Under the pieces are notes generated by a model that was not told the DNA's origin, made no database searches, and saw only the letters and a program-made list of their open reading frames with translations. A DNA stretch of 64,000 nt from Blattamonas nauphoetae (taxonomy: Eukaryota > Preaxostyla > Oxymonadida), in assembly GCA_033064195.1 (NCBI GenBank), contig JARBJD010000111.1, forward strand, positions 62,001-126,000. The letters run 5' to 3'. The translations under genes and the position numbers were made by a program. Shown here one piece after another: positions 11,301-20,696 of the stretch; the first letter of the stretch is position 1; each line of letters starts with the position of its first letter.

Positions 11301-12301
11301 GTTCGTTTGCGCAGTTCCTGGTTTTCCTCAACCAGTCGCTTCTGATTCGTCTTCAAGTCTGAGATAGTTTTATTATTGTTCTTAATCGTGTGTTCAAGGT
11401 TCTGAATCTGCTGTGTAAGTTCATCGTTTTTCTGTTGGAGTGTTTTCTCTCTTTGGAGAAGCTGCTCTTCCTTGTCGAGCAGTTCACGTTCCTGGTCCGT
11501 GACCTGCTTCATCTTGGATTCGATCTCAATTTCACGATGTTGTAGTGTGTCCCCAAGAAGAGTGAGTTCGTGCTGGACTCGTTCAATTAATGCATCTTTC
11601 TCATCCTGTGGATTCGAATGACCCTTTTTCGTAGCCTTCGTTGAAGACGCATGAAAGCTGGGATTTTCGGACGGAGACGTGAATGTAGAATGAGTTTTCC
11701 GCCTCTGTGAAATTGGAGTATCAACTAACGAATTATTCTGAGAGTTATTGACATGATGTCGCCGATCAGTTCTGTGATGTGGAGGATGAGTGTCTGATGA
11801 TATATCCTCTTCTGAATCACTTAAAGGTTCTGAATCGCTTAAAACAGTGCCTTGAGATGATATTTCTGTCGACGGCGACGTGGGGGGCGTCCGCATTTTT
11901 CTGTGTGGTGAGAATTGCCTGGAAATTGGCTGGTTTGGTTTCTTTGCTGACCTCATAAGTTGATTCATCAATTTTTCTCGTTCTTTTGCGTAATCAAAAC
12001 CATCATCGAGGTCGGATCGAGTCAATTTCCCAGATTCTTTTCGAGAACTCTTCGTTTCGATAGTTGAAAGGGTTACCCGAGAAACATCAAATCCAAGCAA
12101 ATCTTCATCTTCATGGTCAATCATGTGATGTTCGTGCTTTCGTGGTCTTTCATTCTTGTGAGAGGAAGTGAATGATTGTTCATTCCCAGAATTCTGACTG
12201 GTTCTTGAGTGGCGAGACTTTGATGAATCTTTTTTGCGTTTTACCATGTAGGTGTGTCCTGAAAGTCGATCGCTTTCAGAGAGATCATGCATCGTTTGCA
12301 C
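8396..12301 (-). CDS. Large coiled-coil protein with C-terminal helical domain, function unknown
   Basis: A single 1301-aa open frame without introns, beginning MQTMHDLSESD; a second in-frame Met follows at residue 4. Residues 1-225 are charged, S/T/H-rich and probably disordered. Residues 230-430 form a continuous coiled coil (long E/K/Q/L heptads, for example ELLDKEEQLLQREKTLQQK). Residues 430-860 are P/S/Q-rich low complexity with many basic SPxR stretches. From about residue 930 to the end lies a non-repetitive hydrophobic region (LVDFDVQLMFVQLLLGLF, HLLNALWSLLDDE, EIASLLLLTRQPALIQAAAF) that looks like an all-helical ARM/HEAT-type fold. The combination resembles centrosomal or basal-body scaffolds, but I recognise no specific family. 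Its place beside the Sfi1-like gene fits such a role but does not show it. Confidence 0.85.
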   Translation of the reverse strand: MQTMHDLSESDRLSGHTYMVKRKKDSSKSRHSRTSQNSGNEQSFTSSHKNERPRKHEHHMIDHEDEDLLGFDVSRVTLSTIETKSSRKESGKLTRSDLDDGFDYAKEREKLMNQLMRSAKKPNQPISRQFSPHRKMRTPPTSPSTEISSQGTVLSDSEPLSDSEEDISSDTHPPHHRTDRRHHVNNSQNNSLVDTPISQRRKTHSTFTSPSENPSFHASSTKATKKGHSNPQDEKDALIERVQHELTLLGDTLQHREIEIESKMKQVTDQERELLDKEEQLLQREKTLQQKNDELTQQIQNLEHTIKNNNKTISDLKTNQKRLVEENQELRKRTTDTKKEQSMKEEELQKAKEEVKRAKARIAMMQQGQKDNEQKKKKAEEQKQSDVDERVRQLEAERDKERQRFESQLQAEVDERKRLQAELNELRKTNATLIEHLVQRPKEPSEVEQKQDEQYPDSESYIDIQSEDEDEEEVSEPEPITKRAKETVDAELHTLLDRLGLSLVETPKKGEHTSPQQPEQDDSHPQTEYDESVYKGKKGSLRKVRRTQQRPRSPQTRHRSSSARKASTMQQTQKTNKSRPPSPSKPKQEKKPLRRNKSPQKKVAQSPAKRRSPVRRSQSSKRVPTRSPSPRRKDHGQEETLPKQADVGDRTQQNTTPSAQKQSSPLHQSPSHEQNVPSSSSPPHTIPQNQFRSQFQPQENITASPEFQHQPSHPTDTPPSTPHTSLNRHSGPSEVVHHDLQYPIPEPTQTMEAQLQPTPNNHHKPFDDESIQTSSQNVQPKQTTVSPRKHTIMKQSPQVSLNLHFDLTPQDPPIQPPLIETSRSDTEKFSEIPTKQEERNDLHTFSQISEQPATVSPSERTQSSSPPQDFVEQPLSDSEDETAGIKQEHEQDQHQRYSPKRDSPRHDSSPHDTRKQIDSRVEPAKDESAEDLEGARMLSTIVPILNGIASSNDGIESTSLFTSFSSLLPFSSALRLVDFDVQLMFVQLLLGLFQNDTRSLITPSSKLTTPGISSLLQKHHLAFISSTQKEELAAGRHLLNALWSLLDDETSFDTTSSNQNQGSSWFNLNFCVLRLTLSYGVPDDVSDSAPETFLLSQMNQVVNALVKRRNPQVEKDLCVNGCSEIASLLLLTRQPALIQAAAFFLLQISSSVQPPLTTLSSMNQSALSQGDQSNKSFTPHGSRSGVGATMIKDEFYTEMDSDWFCTIVYFSLKYLIDNADQEEATEALNSVSILLERITKQSLFIKTTQIFQPLTRLIQTYLGKHKGSVTSPNPRQIRDKSQSKRALNVINFQGVMNHLLD

Positions 12302-12432
12302 AGAAACACTTTTGAAGAACCCTTTTCAAAAATAAAAAACGATGAAGTGTTATCAGATGATAGAAATATCGAAAGAGGGCATGAAAAATGAAGAAAATGG
12401 CCGCAAAATCAAAGATAAAGGAATATTGCCCC

Positions 12433-15400
12433 TTATTGAGAGAGTTTCTGCCAAATCTGTTCAGCTTCATCATCATCCTTCTTTTGTTGGTGAGTTTGCT
12501 CCTTTTTCCCCTTCAACAGTCCCTTCATTTGCTCCATATAGCCAGGAGGAGAAACTTCTGCAACCCATTCACTTTCGATCATCGAGACCTGCCTCATATA
12601 CTCCTTTTTCGTGTAGACACAAGTGTGGTAGAAGAGGTAGCGAGGTGGGTGTCTGATTCCGATGCAGGACGGGTGCACAAACACCTCCCTCCCGTTCAAT
12701 TCAGTCGTGTACTGCACTTGCTTGATGGACACCTCCTCCAATTGAGCACCCAGTGGTTTGTTTCGCTTCCCTTGCGGTTTCTTCTTCTCTTCTTTGCTGG
12801 CGATGGCTAAAGATGCATGTGCCACATTCCCAAAGTAACCAGCCAGCAGCGATTTTCGAATGCGCTCACTGAGCTCTGTGTCGTCCCAATCCATATCGCG
12901 GTTGATGTCCATCCCAACATCGTCGCAGAGCCGTTCGATCTGATCTCGGATCTCTTCCCCCCGACGAAGGTACCGCGTGTCGAGGCTGAGCGACTGGGCC
13001 CAATACGAAGACTGCTGCTGAATGGTCTTTTGGTGGATCCATTCTCGGTAGATCTTGTAAAGACACATGTGGTCGCCCGTGCCGTCTCCCATGTCACCAA
13101 GCTGCCTCATTGCATCGGTGTCGAACGAATTCGCGTTTTTCTTGTCTTCGCCCTCTTTCGGGCCTTGGAATTGGTTGAACCGCCGAGTGATCATGCTCCC
13201 GTCAACAGACAGCATGGCAGCAATGTCGATGACAGGGCCGAGGACGTCGTACACGTTGGCTGCGGCGATGAGGGCCTTCGACAGTCGGACGTCGAGCGGG
13301 AAGCGAGACATGGTCAGCCCGATGGTGGTCATGTCGCCGGAGTCGGAGATGGCATTCAGAGAATACAGCTGGTCGAAGGCAGAGAGGAAGCACTCGACGG
13401 GGGGAGGGTCCAGAAACTCGAACTGGAACAGGTCATGAATCCCCAGCGACTGAAGAGATGAGCTAAGAATGAGCAGACCTTCAAGAGGAGTACGATTGGT
13501 GTGACGTCGCTTCTCTGAATTTCGGGGATGATGTCCGGCAGCAGGTCGTTGTTGTAAGCATTGCGAGTGTAGAGACGGTAGCACTCCCCTTCCTGAACAC
13601 GCCCGGCTCGACCCATCCGCTGAATGGCGTTGGCTTGAGAGATGGGAACAGTGACGAGCGACTCCACTTTGGTGGTGGGGTTGAACGTCTTCGTCTTGTG
13701 GAATCCGCAGTCCACAACATACACAATTCCGTTGATGGTCAGCGACGTTTCAGCAATGTTGGTGGCAATCACCACTTTCCGAGCGTTGTGCGGCGTCGGC
13801 TCAAAAATCTTGTTTTGATCCTCCTGTGCCATGGCAGCGTAGATCGGGTTGATGATGAGCTGCATCTCGTTCTTCCCCACCTTCTTGGCTCTGTCTTCCA
13901 GCATGTGTGCAGCATCGTCGATTTCTTCCTGGCCCGGCAGGAAGATGAGGATGTCTCCCTTCGGCTTCTGAAGATGAATCTTGAGGGCAGTCGTGACAGC
14001 AGCCTCCACAAAGTCCAGCTCTGGCTTTGTCGCATGGTACACGTTGACGTTGAAGAGCGTTCCCTGCACAGTGAAGACGGGAGCACCCTCAAAGAACTTG
14101 GAGAACTTCTCCGCGTTGAGTGTGGCAGAGGCAACAATCAGCTTGAAGTCGTCGTGCCTTTTCGCACACAGCATTTTGAGGAGCCCAAACAGGATGTCGG
14201 TGTCGAGTGTTCGCTCATGAGCCTCGTCCAGCATGATCGCAGAGTACGCACTGAGCTCAGGATCATTCAGGAACTCCCGGAGCAGCATACCGTCTGTCAT
14301 GTACTTGATGCGCGTGGCGTTCATCCCTTCCTTGGTTGTCTTGTCGTCAAAGCGGATGGTGTATCCAACCTGATGCCCCAATGTCACTCCCCGCTCCTTC
14401 GCCACTCGAGCAGCCACTGAAGTGGCAGCGACACGACGAGGTTGGGTGCATCCGACGATGAGGTTCTTCTGTCCACGCTTGACCGACCAGTCGTAGAGAT
14501 ACTGCGGGATCTGGGTGGTCTTCCCACTTCCCGTGTGCCCCACAATCACCAACACCTGGTTCGTCTCGAGAAGCTTGATGAAGTCTGCACTTGCTTTGGA
14601 GACGGGGAGGTTCTCCCTCTCTTTTTGGATCCTCTCAAATTCGGTGAGAAGCGAGGGACCCTCGTCCGACTCCGACTCCTCGTTGTCGACCAGCATCGAC
14701 GTCTCCTCCGCCTTGAACTCCTTCTGCGCCATCTCCTTCGCTTTCTCTCGGAGTGCATCGCGGTCTGCTTCGGTCATGCCAGTGTGATGAGCTCGCTTCC
14801 ACTCAGATGCGAGATCTTTGAAGATGGTTTCAGCACGGATGATGAGATCGGCTTGCTGAGGAAGATGAAGAGAAACAGAGTCATACTCGTTCTGAGATGA
14901 AATCAATGGAAGTCATCGCAAGCCTCAACTGATCCTCAGCACTCACCCCATACATCATTTTTCCATCTTCCTTGATCCCAGACCCATCTCGTTCAGATTG
15001 CTTGAGGACTCGTTTGATCTGTTCGTCCTCAAAATAAGTTCCACGGTCAAGGATATTGCCTTTCCTTTGCTGAGAAGGACGGATTCCTCTCTCATGCAGC
15101 TTCAGGGCCAAATCCCTTGTCTGCTTCGTGTCAAGATCTAATTTTTAAGCAGTGAATGACGGGAGAGAATGAGATACCGGACGGGAGGACATAGCGTTCA
15201 GATTGAACATCAAGTTGTTGCTGATGACGATTATATTCTTGTAATAGCTGGAGTTTCTTTCGTAATTCATCAATGCGTTCCTTATCTGCGCGAGAGAACG
15301 ACGACGATTTCCGTCGCTGAGCATCTTCTAACTCCTTTAATTCTGCAGTTGTTTCAAATAGAACCTTGTCTTTATGACGAGATAAATATCTAAAGACTGA

Positions 15401-15986
15401 ATAAAAAGAATATCGTCTGACTGTTGCCGTGATAAGATTCTTTTCCTTTTTTCTTTTTCTTTCTCTGTCAGTCCAGCATCACTATTTGCCTGTAAGGGAA
15501 AAACATGAAATAAAGAGATGAAAACACAATTCTTTCTGCCAATCTGCGTCTTTTAACCTTTTGTGGCGGTGGAATTACCTGAAGAAGAAGAAATTCAAGA
15601 TCTTGGGAAAAAACAACTTTTTCGGTTTTTTTCATCTGTCTCATAAAGTAATCCCGTTCAAACTGTTCCTTTTCAGACAAAGGTTCATCCTCTTCTTCTT
15701 TCTTAATGTCTTTCTCTTCATTGGAGGAGTCTGATAGATGTTCTGATTGTTCTAGAAAGAGACAGTTCGACAAAAAGAAAGATCGAGATATGGATATGTG
15801 TGGATGATAGTTGATGAAGGGATACCGTCAAGCGATTCATTATCATTCTCATGATCTGCGAGGACTTCTTCAAGTTCTTTGAAGAACGTGTCCTCTTCCT
15901 CAACTTCAAGCTAAAATTAATGAATAAGACATAAAACGAACTCGTCGCCGAGCTTGGGCTGAGGATTGACGAGGTTTGTGGAACAT
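12433..15986 (-). CDS. DHX16: Spliceosomal DEAH-box RNA helicase Prp2/DHX16
   Basis: Prp2/DHX16 is the ATP-driven helicase that remodels the activated spliceosome before the first splicing step. All helicase motifs are present: GHTGSGKTT (I), TQPRRVAA (Ia), DEAH (II), SAT (III), FLPGQEE (IV), TNIAETSLTI (V) and QRMGRAGR (VI, usually QRAGRAGR). The winged-helix, ratchet and OB regions follow (LLLKSLGIHDLFQFEFLDPP; HPSC...PRYLFYH; TKKEYMRQVSMIES). The N-terminal charged extension spans several small exons, starting from MFHKPRQSSAQARRR at 15986, and carries the RYVLPS/KQTRDLAL block typical of the Prp2 subfamily. Clear introns are 13450-13478 (29 nt), 14892-14946 (55 nt) and about 15135-15174. 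Prp22 and Prp16 were considered, but there is no S1 domain and the N-terminus fits Prp2. It is divergent from the RIIa gene, 54 bp between starts. Confidence 0.93.
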
Positions 15987-16040
15987 TCGAAAAAAGAGTA
16001 TGGGAATCCAACAATCCGTTTTGAGCTCAATTCGAGAACG

Positions 16041-16882
16041 ATGGATGTTCAAACGGAGCGAATGTATTGTGCCGAACAGATTAATGTTCCCCTAGAACTT
16101 CCAGAGATTTTAAAAGTTTTCACTCGCGCTCTATCATACATTCCAGGCATTCATCAAACAAGTCGTTTTGGAGAATCCTCAAAACTTAGTTGAGTTTGGA
16201 GCTCGATACTTCACAGAACTTGCCAATGAGACGATGGGTATGAGATATTTATTGCTTTTAGTGACTATTTACTCGTTGACACTCGATCCTTCTTCAGATT
16301 TTGAATTCCCCCTGGAGCAATTTCGAGACTTGCGATTAGCTGTGTGCATTGCGTTGACCTTTCATCGTTCTTGTTAGTTTGAGGATATTGACACCGATTC
16401 TCAATTTATCCTTTCCAAAGAGACAATCGGAGAAGTTGTCATCAATGCAGGTTTTTCTGACCTAAATTTTGAAGGAATATGGCAGTATTCACCTTATTTT
16501 TTCCATATCTTTACCCTCCTTTTAGACATGCTAATTTTGGTGACTCATTAAATTGGAAAGAGTTCATTGTTTTCTTAACAAGTCTCCAGTCTCTAGTATT
16601 CTCTCTTGCGCTTATCACTTTCTCATCTAGCCTGTACCAGATGCATTAAACTATATTTTCGAGATTTTTTCATCTGAAGAGGATTCTTCATTGACTTTAG
16701 CTGACTTGTCACAATTAGCAGATTTCCTCTTCATCCGCCAGGAAAATCTCCCAGAAAACTTTGCTTCAGACTTCAAACAGGCAATCGGCTTTACAGGTGA
16801 TGATATTCCAGAGAAAAACATTACCTTCAGCGAAATTCTTGAATCGGGAATCCTTGATGTGTTCACTCCCAGCGAACAGTAA
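16041..16882 (+). CDS. RIIa-domain (ropporin/RSPH11-like) protein
   Basis: RIIa/DPY30-type dimerisation-docking domains anchor proteins to AKAPs, commonly in radial spokes and the fibrous sheath of flagella. The N-terminus reads MYCAEQINVPLELPEILK. After removing a 31-nt intron it continues AFIKQVVLENPQNLVEFGAR and YFTELAN, a near-canonical ropporin-type RIIa domain (residues about 8-55). Later exons give DFEFPLEQF, KETIGEVVINAGF and a C-terminal helical part ending FTPSEQ at 16882, for roughly 190-200 aa. The ropporin-like protein ROPN1L/RSPH11 has the same order and size, but EFCAB-type RIIa proteins are an alternative. Introns are numerous relative to size; I am sure of the first, while others between 16240 and 16640 were placed by eye. 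Confidence 0.8.
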
Positions 16883-17032
16883 ATTTCGTCTCTTTTTTCT
16901 GTGTCTTAGTTTTCTCATTTCGAGACTTTCTTCATTGTTGAGATGCCTCTTTCAACCCATCATTATTTTTGGATAACAGCGACCAAATTTCCGAAAGGAG
17001 TTTGAAACTATGAGAGATTGAAGTGGTGTCAT

Positions 17033-17048
17033 CGTGTCCAAAAACACG
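17033..17048 (-). terminator. Hairpin just downstream of the H3 stop codon
   Basis: On the H3 sense strand CGTGT, TTTTGG, ACACG forms a perfect 5-bp stem with a 6-nt loop, starting about 14 nt after the stop. The position recalls the 3' stem-loop of replication-dependent histone mRNAs. The sequence does not match the animal/plant consensus (6-bp stem, 4-nt loop), so a processing role is only a possibility. Confidence 0.35.
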
Positions 17049-17061
17049 AAAAAATGAAAAT

Positions 17062-17472
17062 TTAAGAACGTTCAGCGCGGATGCGACGAGCAAGTTGCAT
17101 GTCCTTTGGCATGATGGTCACACGCTTGGCGTGGATGGCGCACAAGTTGGTGTCTTCGAACAGACCAACAAGGTATGCCTCAGAGGCTTCCTGGAGAGCA
17201 GCGACAGCAGCGCTTTGGAAGCGAAGATCAGCTTTGTATTCCTGAGCGATTTCACGGACGAGACGCTGGAATGGCAGCTTGCGGATGAGCAATTCGGTGC
17301 TCTTTTGGTATTTGCGGATTTCACGAAGGGCAACAGTTCCTGGGCGGAATCTGTGGGGCTTCTTGACACCTCCTGATGAGCCAGCAGTTTTACGTGCAGC
17401 CTTGGAGGCGAGGGTCTTACGTGGAGCCTTGATACCGACAGATTTGCGAGCAACAGACTTAGTTCTGACCAT
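17062..17472 (-). CDS. H3: Histone H3
   Basis: Core nucleosomal histone, 136 aa with initiator Met, intronless. The globular domain is nearly canonical ([60 protein letters not shown]). The start chosen is the ATG at 17472, giving [10 protein letters not shown]; the upstream in-frame Met at 17505 would add 11 non-histone residues. The tail differs at several modified positions: Q5S, T6V, T11V, G13I, Q19T, T22S and P30G, while K4, K9, S10, K14, K18, K23, K27 and K36 are kept. It ends RIRAERS. It could be the major H3 or a variant; the well-conserved core and lack of introns favour a main or replication-type form. It stands alone, without H4, H2A or H2B neighbours. Confidence 0.98.
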   Translation of the reverse strand: MVRTKSVARKSVGIKAPRKTLASKAARKTAGSSGGVKKPHRFRPGTVALREIRKYQKSTELLIRKLPFQRLVREIAQEYKADLRFQSAAVAALQEASEAYLVGLFEDTNLCAIHAKRVTIMPKDMQLARRIRAERS

Positions 17473-17807
17473 TGTTGTTGAACAGTTGAGTTGAATGAAC
17501 GACACATTTCTATGAAAATCCCAAGTGTTTATGGAATCTTAAAACAAACAACAAAAATTACGCGTAATATCGTCCAAGTCAGACAAAATAGTGGGCCCGA
17601 GATCGAACAATTTTGATCGCGAAATTCCACCCTCAGGTGTTGCACACATCTCTAAACTTTCATTGATGACATTATAGTTCTCAATCAATATCAAATATTA
17701 TGTTAGCGTCGAAGAAAATGACAAATGGGAGATGAATTGATGTTGAGAAGAGACGAAAGAATAGAGGAGAACCTGACAGACAGAAATGCTTTTGATGGAT
17801 CAAAAAA
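17473..17807. other. H3 upstream region
   Basis: 335 bp between the H3 start and the stop codon of the capping-protein gene. It must hold the H3 promoter and the 3' flank of CAPZB. It is AT-rich, with no ORF and no obvious TATA box, RNA gene or repeat. Two GATCG words near 17602 and 17614 are the only pattern noted. Confidence 0.5.
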
Positions 17808-18837
17808 TTAATTTGGTGCAATAACCATTCGGTTGGACGGGAGATTCTTCAGTTCTGTGACACTGCGCAGATCCGACACAATTCCCTTCAAACGGCCAAA
17901 ATAAACTGTTTCAATGTGAGCTCTCATTTTGTTCTCGGATTCTTCGACCATTTGTCCCATCATTCGAACTTTATCGCTCCCCGTTTGGCACTTGATTCCC
18001 TTCTTTTCAGCCTGAGAGTCGAGATCAGATAATAAGGACGAAAAACCTTTCGGACGAGGTTTCCAGCAAGATTGAGAATGTCAATACCAAGTTGGAGTGA
18101 AATAGTTGTCGTGAGAGTGAAGTTGAACTTCCCAGTGCCGAATGGTGTGATTTTGAAGATGTGGATTGAATTCCATGTCCCCTTTTGACCTGTTTCTTTG
18201 CTATTGTATTCTGCAAACGAGAAACGAATTACGCTTGCACGAGAGCCAAATACCTTTTTTGATGAGAACAGCTGCTGCAACGCCATCCGACGATTCCCAG
18301 AAATATGCTGATGATTCACCACCTTTCTCGTAGTACCTGCAGAGCAAGAACGGAGAGAGAAATAGATGAGTGAGATATGGGCAGGTGAGAATAGGAACAG
18401 TTAATACAGTTCAACGTATTTGGCCATTAATTCGTTTGCTTCAGTTTCAAGTTGACGAAGTTCAGCATTGGGGAGGGCACCTTCAGCATAGGGTGGGAAA
18501 TACTTATTCGAATGTGGTGATCTGGAAGGTTTGGAGAATTGATTCAAGCAGGAGAATCATTTCAAAGGAGAAAAGACTGCGCAAACCTGTAAGAGTCGCC
18601 ATCACGGTTATAATCCGAAATAATGAAAGAACGACCAACAGCTGTATCAGTCTCCAATTGGAGTGGGAGATCAACATTGGCAAGAATTTGGCCAGTGAGG
18701 TCGTCCGCAAGGAAAATCAGATCACTGAATCTTTAGAAATTGACGAATAAATGATACCCCTGAGTTGTTTCCACGTCAGCCGGATTCATACGACGAGTAA
18801 TGTCGAGACACGCGGCCATACGTTTGTTTTCTGCCAT
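17808..18837 (-). CDS. CAPZB: F-actin-capping protein subunit beta
   Basis: Beta subunit of the heterodimer that caps actin filament barbed ends. Six exons join in frame from MAENKRMAACLDITRRMNPA at 18837. Joined segments reproduce family landmarks: ACLDITRRMNPADVETTQG then DLIFLADDLTGQILANVDLP; DYNRDGDSYRSPHSNKYFPP; LPNAELRQLETEANEL; YYEKGGESSAYFWE; LIKKEYNSKETGQKGTWNSI; and the C-terminal tentacle SENKMRAHIETVYFGRLKGI ending MVIAPN. Length (about 280 aa) is normal. Introns are short; the first (18725-18757) is 33 nt. Capping protein binds FAM21, whose gene is 12 kb away, so both sides of that endosomal interaction are visible in this window. Exon joins are strongly supported by conservation. 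Confidence 0.95.
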
Positions 18838-18989
18838 GGCGATTGTGGTGAATTCAAACAAAGGGCTGAAATACACGACGGTTTTCGAATTAGGACAAAG
18901 TCCCGGAATAGCTGTAATAATCAAATAATATGACAAAATCCGGAAACTTCAGATAATTGACAGTTGTCGAATGGATTAGCCTTTCAGTG

Positions 18990-19581
18990 ATGGTTCGATC
19001 GCGAAAAATGACAGACAAGAAAATTGAAAGAAATCTCGACGAACAAGGCAAGCGCGGTATTCATCCTGATTCTTTTCTCGATTACTATGAATATTCTTCC
19101 TCTACCGTGGATTATTAACTCTCACAGGCATTCAACTCCTCTACCAAGCTGAGCAGGAAGCCAGCGAGATCGTCGAAGAAGCAAAACAAGGTCAGTTTTT
19201 CTGATACATCTTTATCTCGATCTATTTCCACTGATTGCCCGTTTCTTTTGTCCTTCTCAACATTCCAACATCAGCACGAATTCAACTCCTGAAGTCTGCA
19301 AAACGAGATGCAGAGAAAGAAGCCACTGAATATCGCGCAAAACTTGAAAAAGAATATCAAGCCGAGGTCGAAAAAGTCTGTCCTTGACATTTTTTTTCAT
19401 GTTTCTACCTGACAATCTTTTCTTCCTTTTTCTCTCCAAGGTGTCTGGAACCGACACCCAATATTTCTCAGAACTTGACCAGAAACTTGATAACCTTGTT
19501 AAAAAGATGAACACTGATGTTTCACAAAATGAACAGCAGGCTGTTGACATCCTCGTGGAAGCTGCTCTGAAGTTCGAGTAA
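18990..19581 (+). CDS. ATP6V1G: V-type proton ATPase subunit G
   Basis: Subunit G pairs with E to make the peripheral stalks of the V-ATPase that acidifies endomembrane compartments. Exons join as GKRGIQLLYQAEQEASEIVE, then EAKQARIQLLKSAKRDAEKE and ATEYRAKLEKEYQAEVEK, matching the GIQ-LL-AE--A---V--A and R-K-LKQAK-EA--E-- signature of the family. The C-terminal part is the usual variable helix (ELDQKLDNLVKKMNTDVSQN) ending KFE at 19581. Total is about 120-130 aa, normal for the family. Two in-frame ATGs are possible: 18990 (MVRSRKMTDKK) and 19008 (MTDKKIERN). I give the outer one. It is divergent from CAPZB, with about 150 bp between starts. Confidence 0.9.
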
Positions 19582-19980
19582 TCTCCACACCAACTTTATC
19601 ATCATTCTATTCACTCATAACATTCCACCTCACACACCTTCATGTATGTAGAAACATTTTCATTGTTTTTCAACGTGTTCATCCTCACAAAAGAACACGA
19701 CCTGTTTTGGGTTCATTCCACCCAAAACATCATCTCCATCAGAACGATTTCGAGAAAAAAACATCATCAGCCTTGCTTATGATTTTCTGACGTAGTGTCA
19801 TTCGATAGAAATCGAATAGTGCTCATCGAACATTCTCGACCAGAATTCCTTGTCTGTTCGGTTAAATGTGAGTCAGATCACCTAAATTGCTACAGTGACA
19901 ATGATGAGACTTCAAAATTTACTTCAAATATTCCATAAACAAAAATCCTGGTTCTACCCTTTATGTTTTATCGTCAGAGG
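19582..19980. other. Intergenic region with one perfect hairpin
   Basis: 399 bp between V-ATPase G and RPB8, both on the plus strand. It should contain the V-ATPase G 3' end and the RPB8 promoter. At 19800-19817 ATTCGAT, AGAA, ATCGAAT forms a perfect 7-bp stem with a 4-nt loop. An ATGATGA word at 19901 resembles a snoRNA C box, but no suitable D box follows. No ORF with recognisable content. Confidence 0.4.
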
Positions 19981-20617
19981 ATGAACCAGACGCAAATCCT
20001 CTACGATGAATTTCAGGTGACTGGAGTGGATACTCAGGGAAAACCATTCAATAACGGTATGTTTTCTGTAAGGGTTTTTCTAAAGGCAGCATGATTCAGA
20101 GAAACATTGAATCATTTCTGTTTCCGTTTTCATGAATAATCTTTGATTTTCATATCTCAAATCGACTTTCATCTCCCTCAAAACAGTCTCCAGAATTGAG
20201 GCTCAGAGTCAAGTCCACAAACTATCTCTTAGGCTTGACTATAACAGTCAGATTTATAACATCCCAAATGGAAGGAAATTTGCACTAGCTCTGACTGGTA
20301 TTGACAATGAATCGCTCATCCCAGAGTATGATTATGTCATGTCTGGTACAATTTTCCAAGAAGATTTCAAACAACCTGCTAGCTTGTCTGTTCTTTTTCG
20401 TCGATGTTGATTCTATCTTCCGTCTCCTATCGGAATCTATTTTCATTTTTCAGGATCATCTATGCATCATTCGGTGGTCTTCTCATGGAATTGATTGTTT
20501 GTTTTTCGAATTTTCTTTTATCTTCTGACAAACCGTCCCACATCTTAGGGTGCCCCGAGTCATCTCGAAGGTCTCACCCTGGACAGTGACATCTATCTGC
20601 ACATTAAGTTGATTTGA
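19981..20617 (+). CDS. RPB8: RNA polymerase I/II/III common subunit RPB8 (RPABC3)
   Basis: RPB8 is shared by all three nuclear RNA polymerases. Four exons join in frame: MNQTQILYDEFQVTGVDTQG; then NNVSRIEAQSQVHKLSLRLD, PEYDYVMSGTIFQEDF; then LIIYASFGGLLMELI; then GAPSHLEGLTLDSDIYLHIK ending LI at 20617. These match landmarks of yeast and human RPB8: D-FQV--VD, RIEA, DYDYVMYGT, YYSFGGLLM and a final Y-L-I-- strand. Total is about 145 aa, as usual. Intron 1 is 20057-20186; introns 2 and 3 begin GTCTGT and GTTTGT. The last exon was placed by matching the family C-terminus, without which the frame would run into unrelated sequence. It is convergent with the MIT-AAA gene: stop codons lie only 79 bp apart. 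Confidence 0.93.
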
Positions 20618-20696
20618 TTTATCTTCATTTGGAATCCACTTCACGACAAAATCAAGAACATATAATGAGAAATGAGGAGAGTGGACTTGATCCGAT

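Noticed and set aside
12817-14900. Plus-strand ORFs of up to 261 codons across the DHX16 gene
   Set aside because: Antisense to strongly conserved helicase motifs; typical shadow ORFs in codon-biased sequence.
19901-19980. C/D-box snoRNA candidate (ATGATGA at 19901)
   Set aside because: No CTGA box at suitable distance and no terminal stem.
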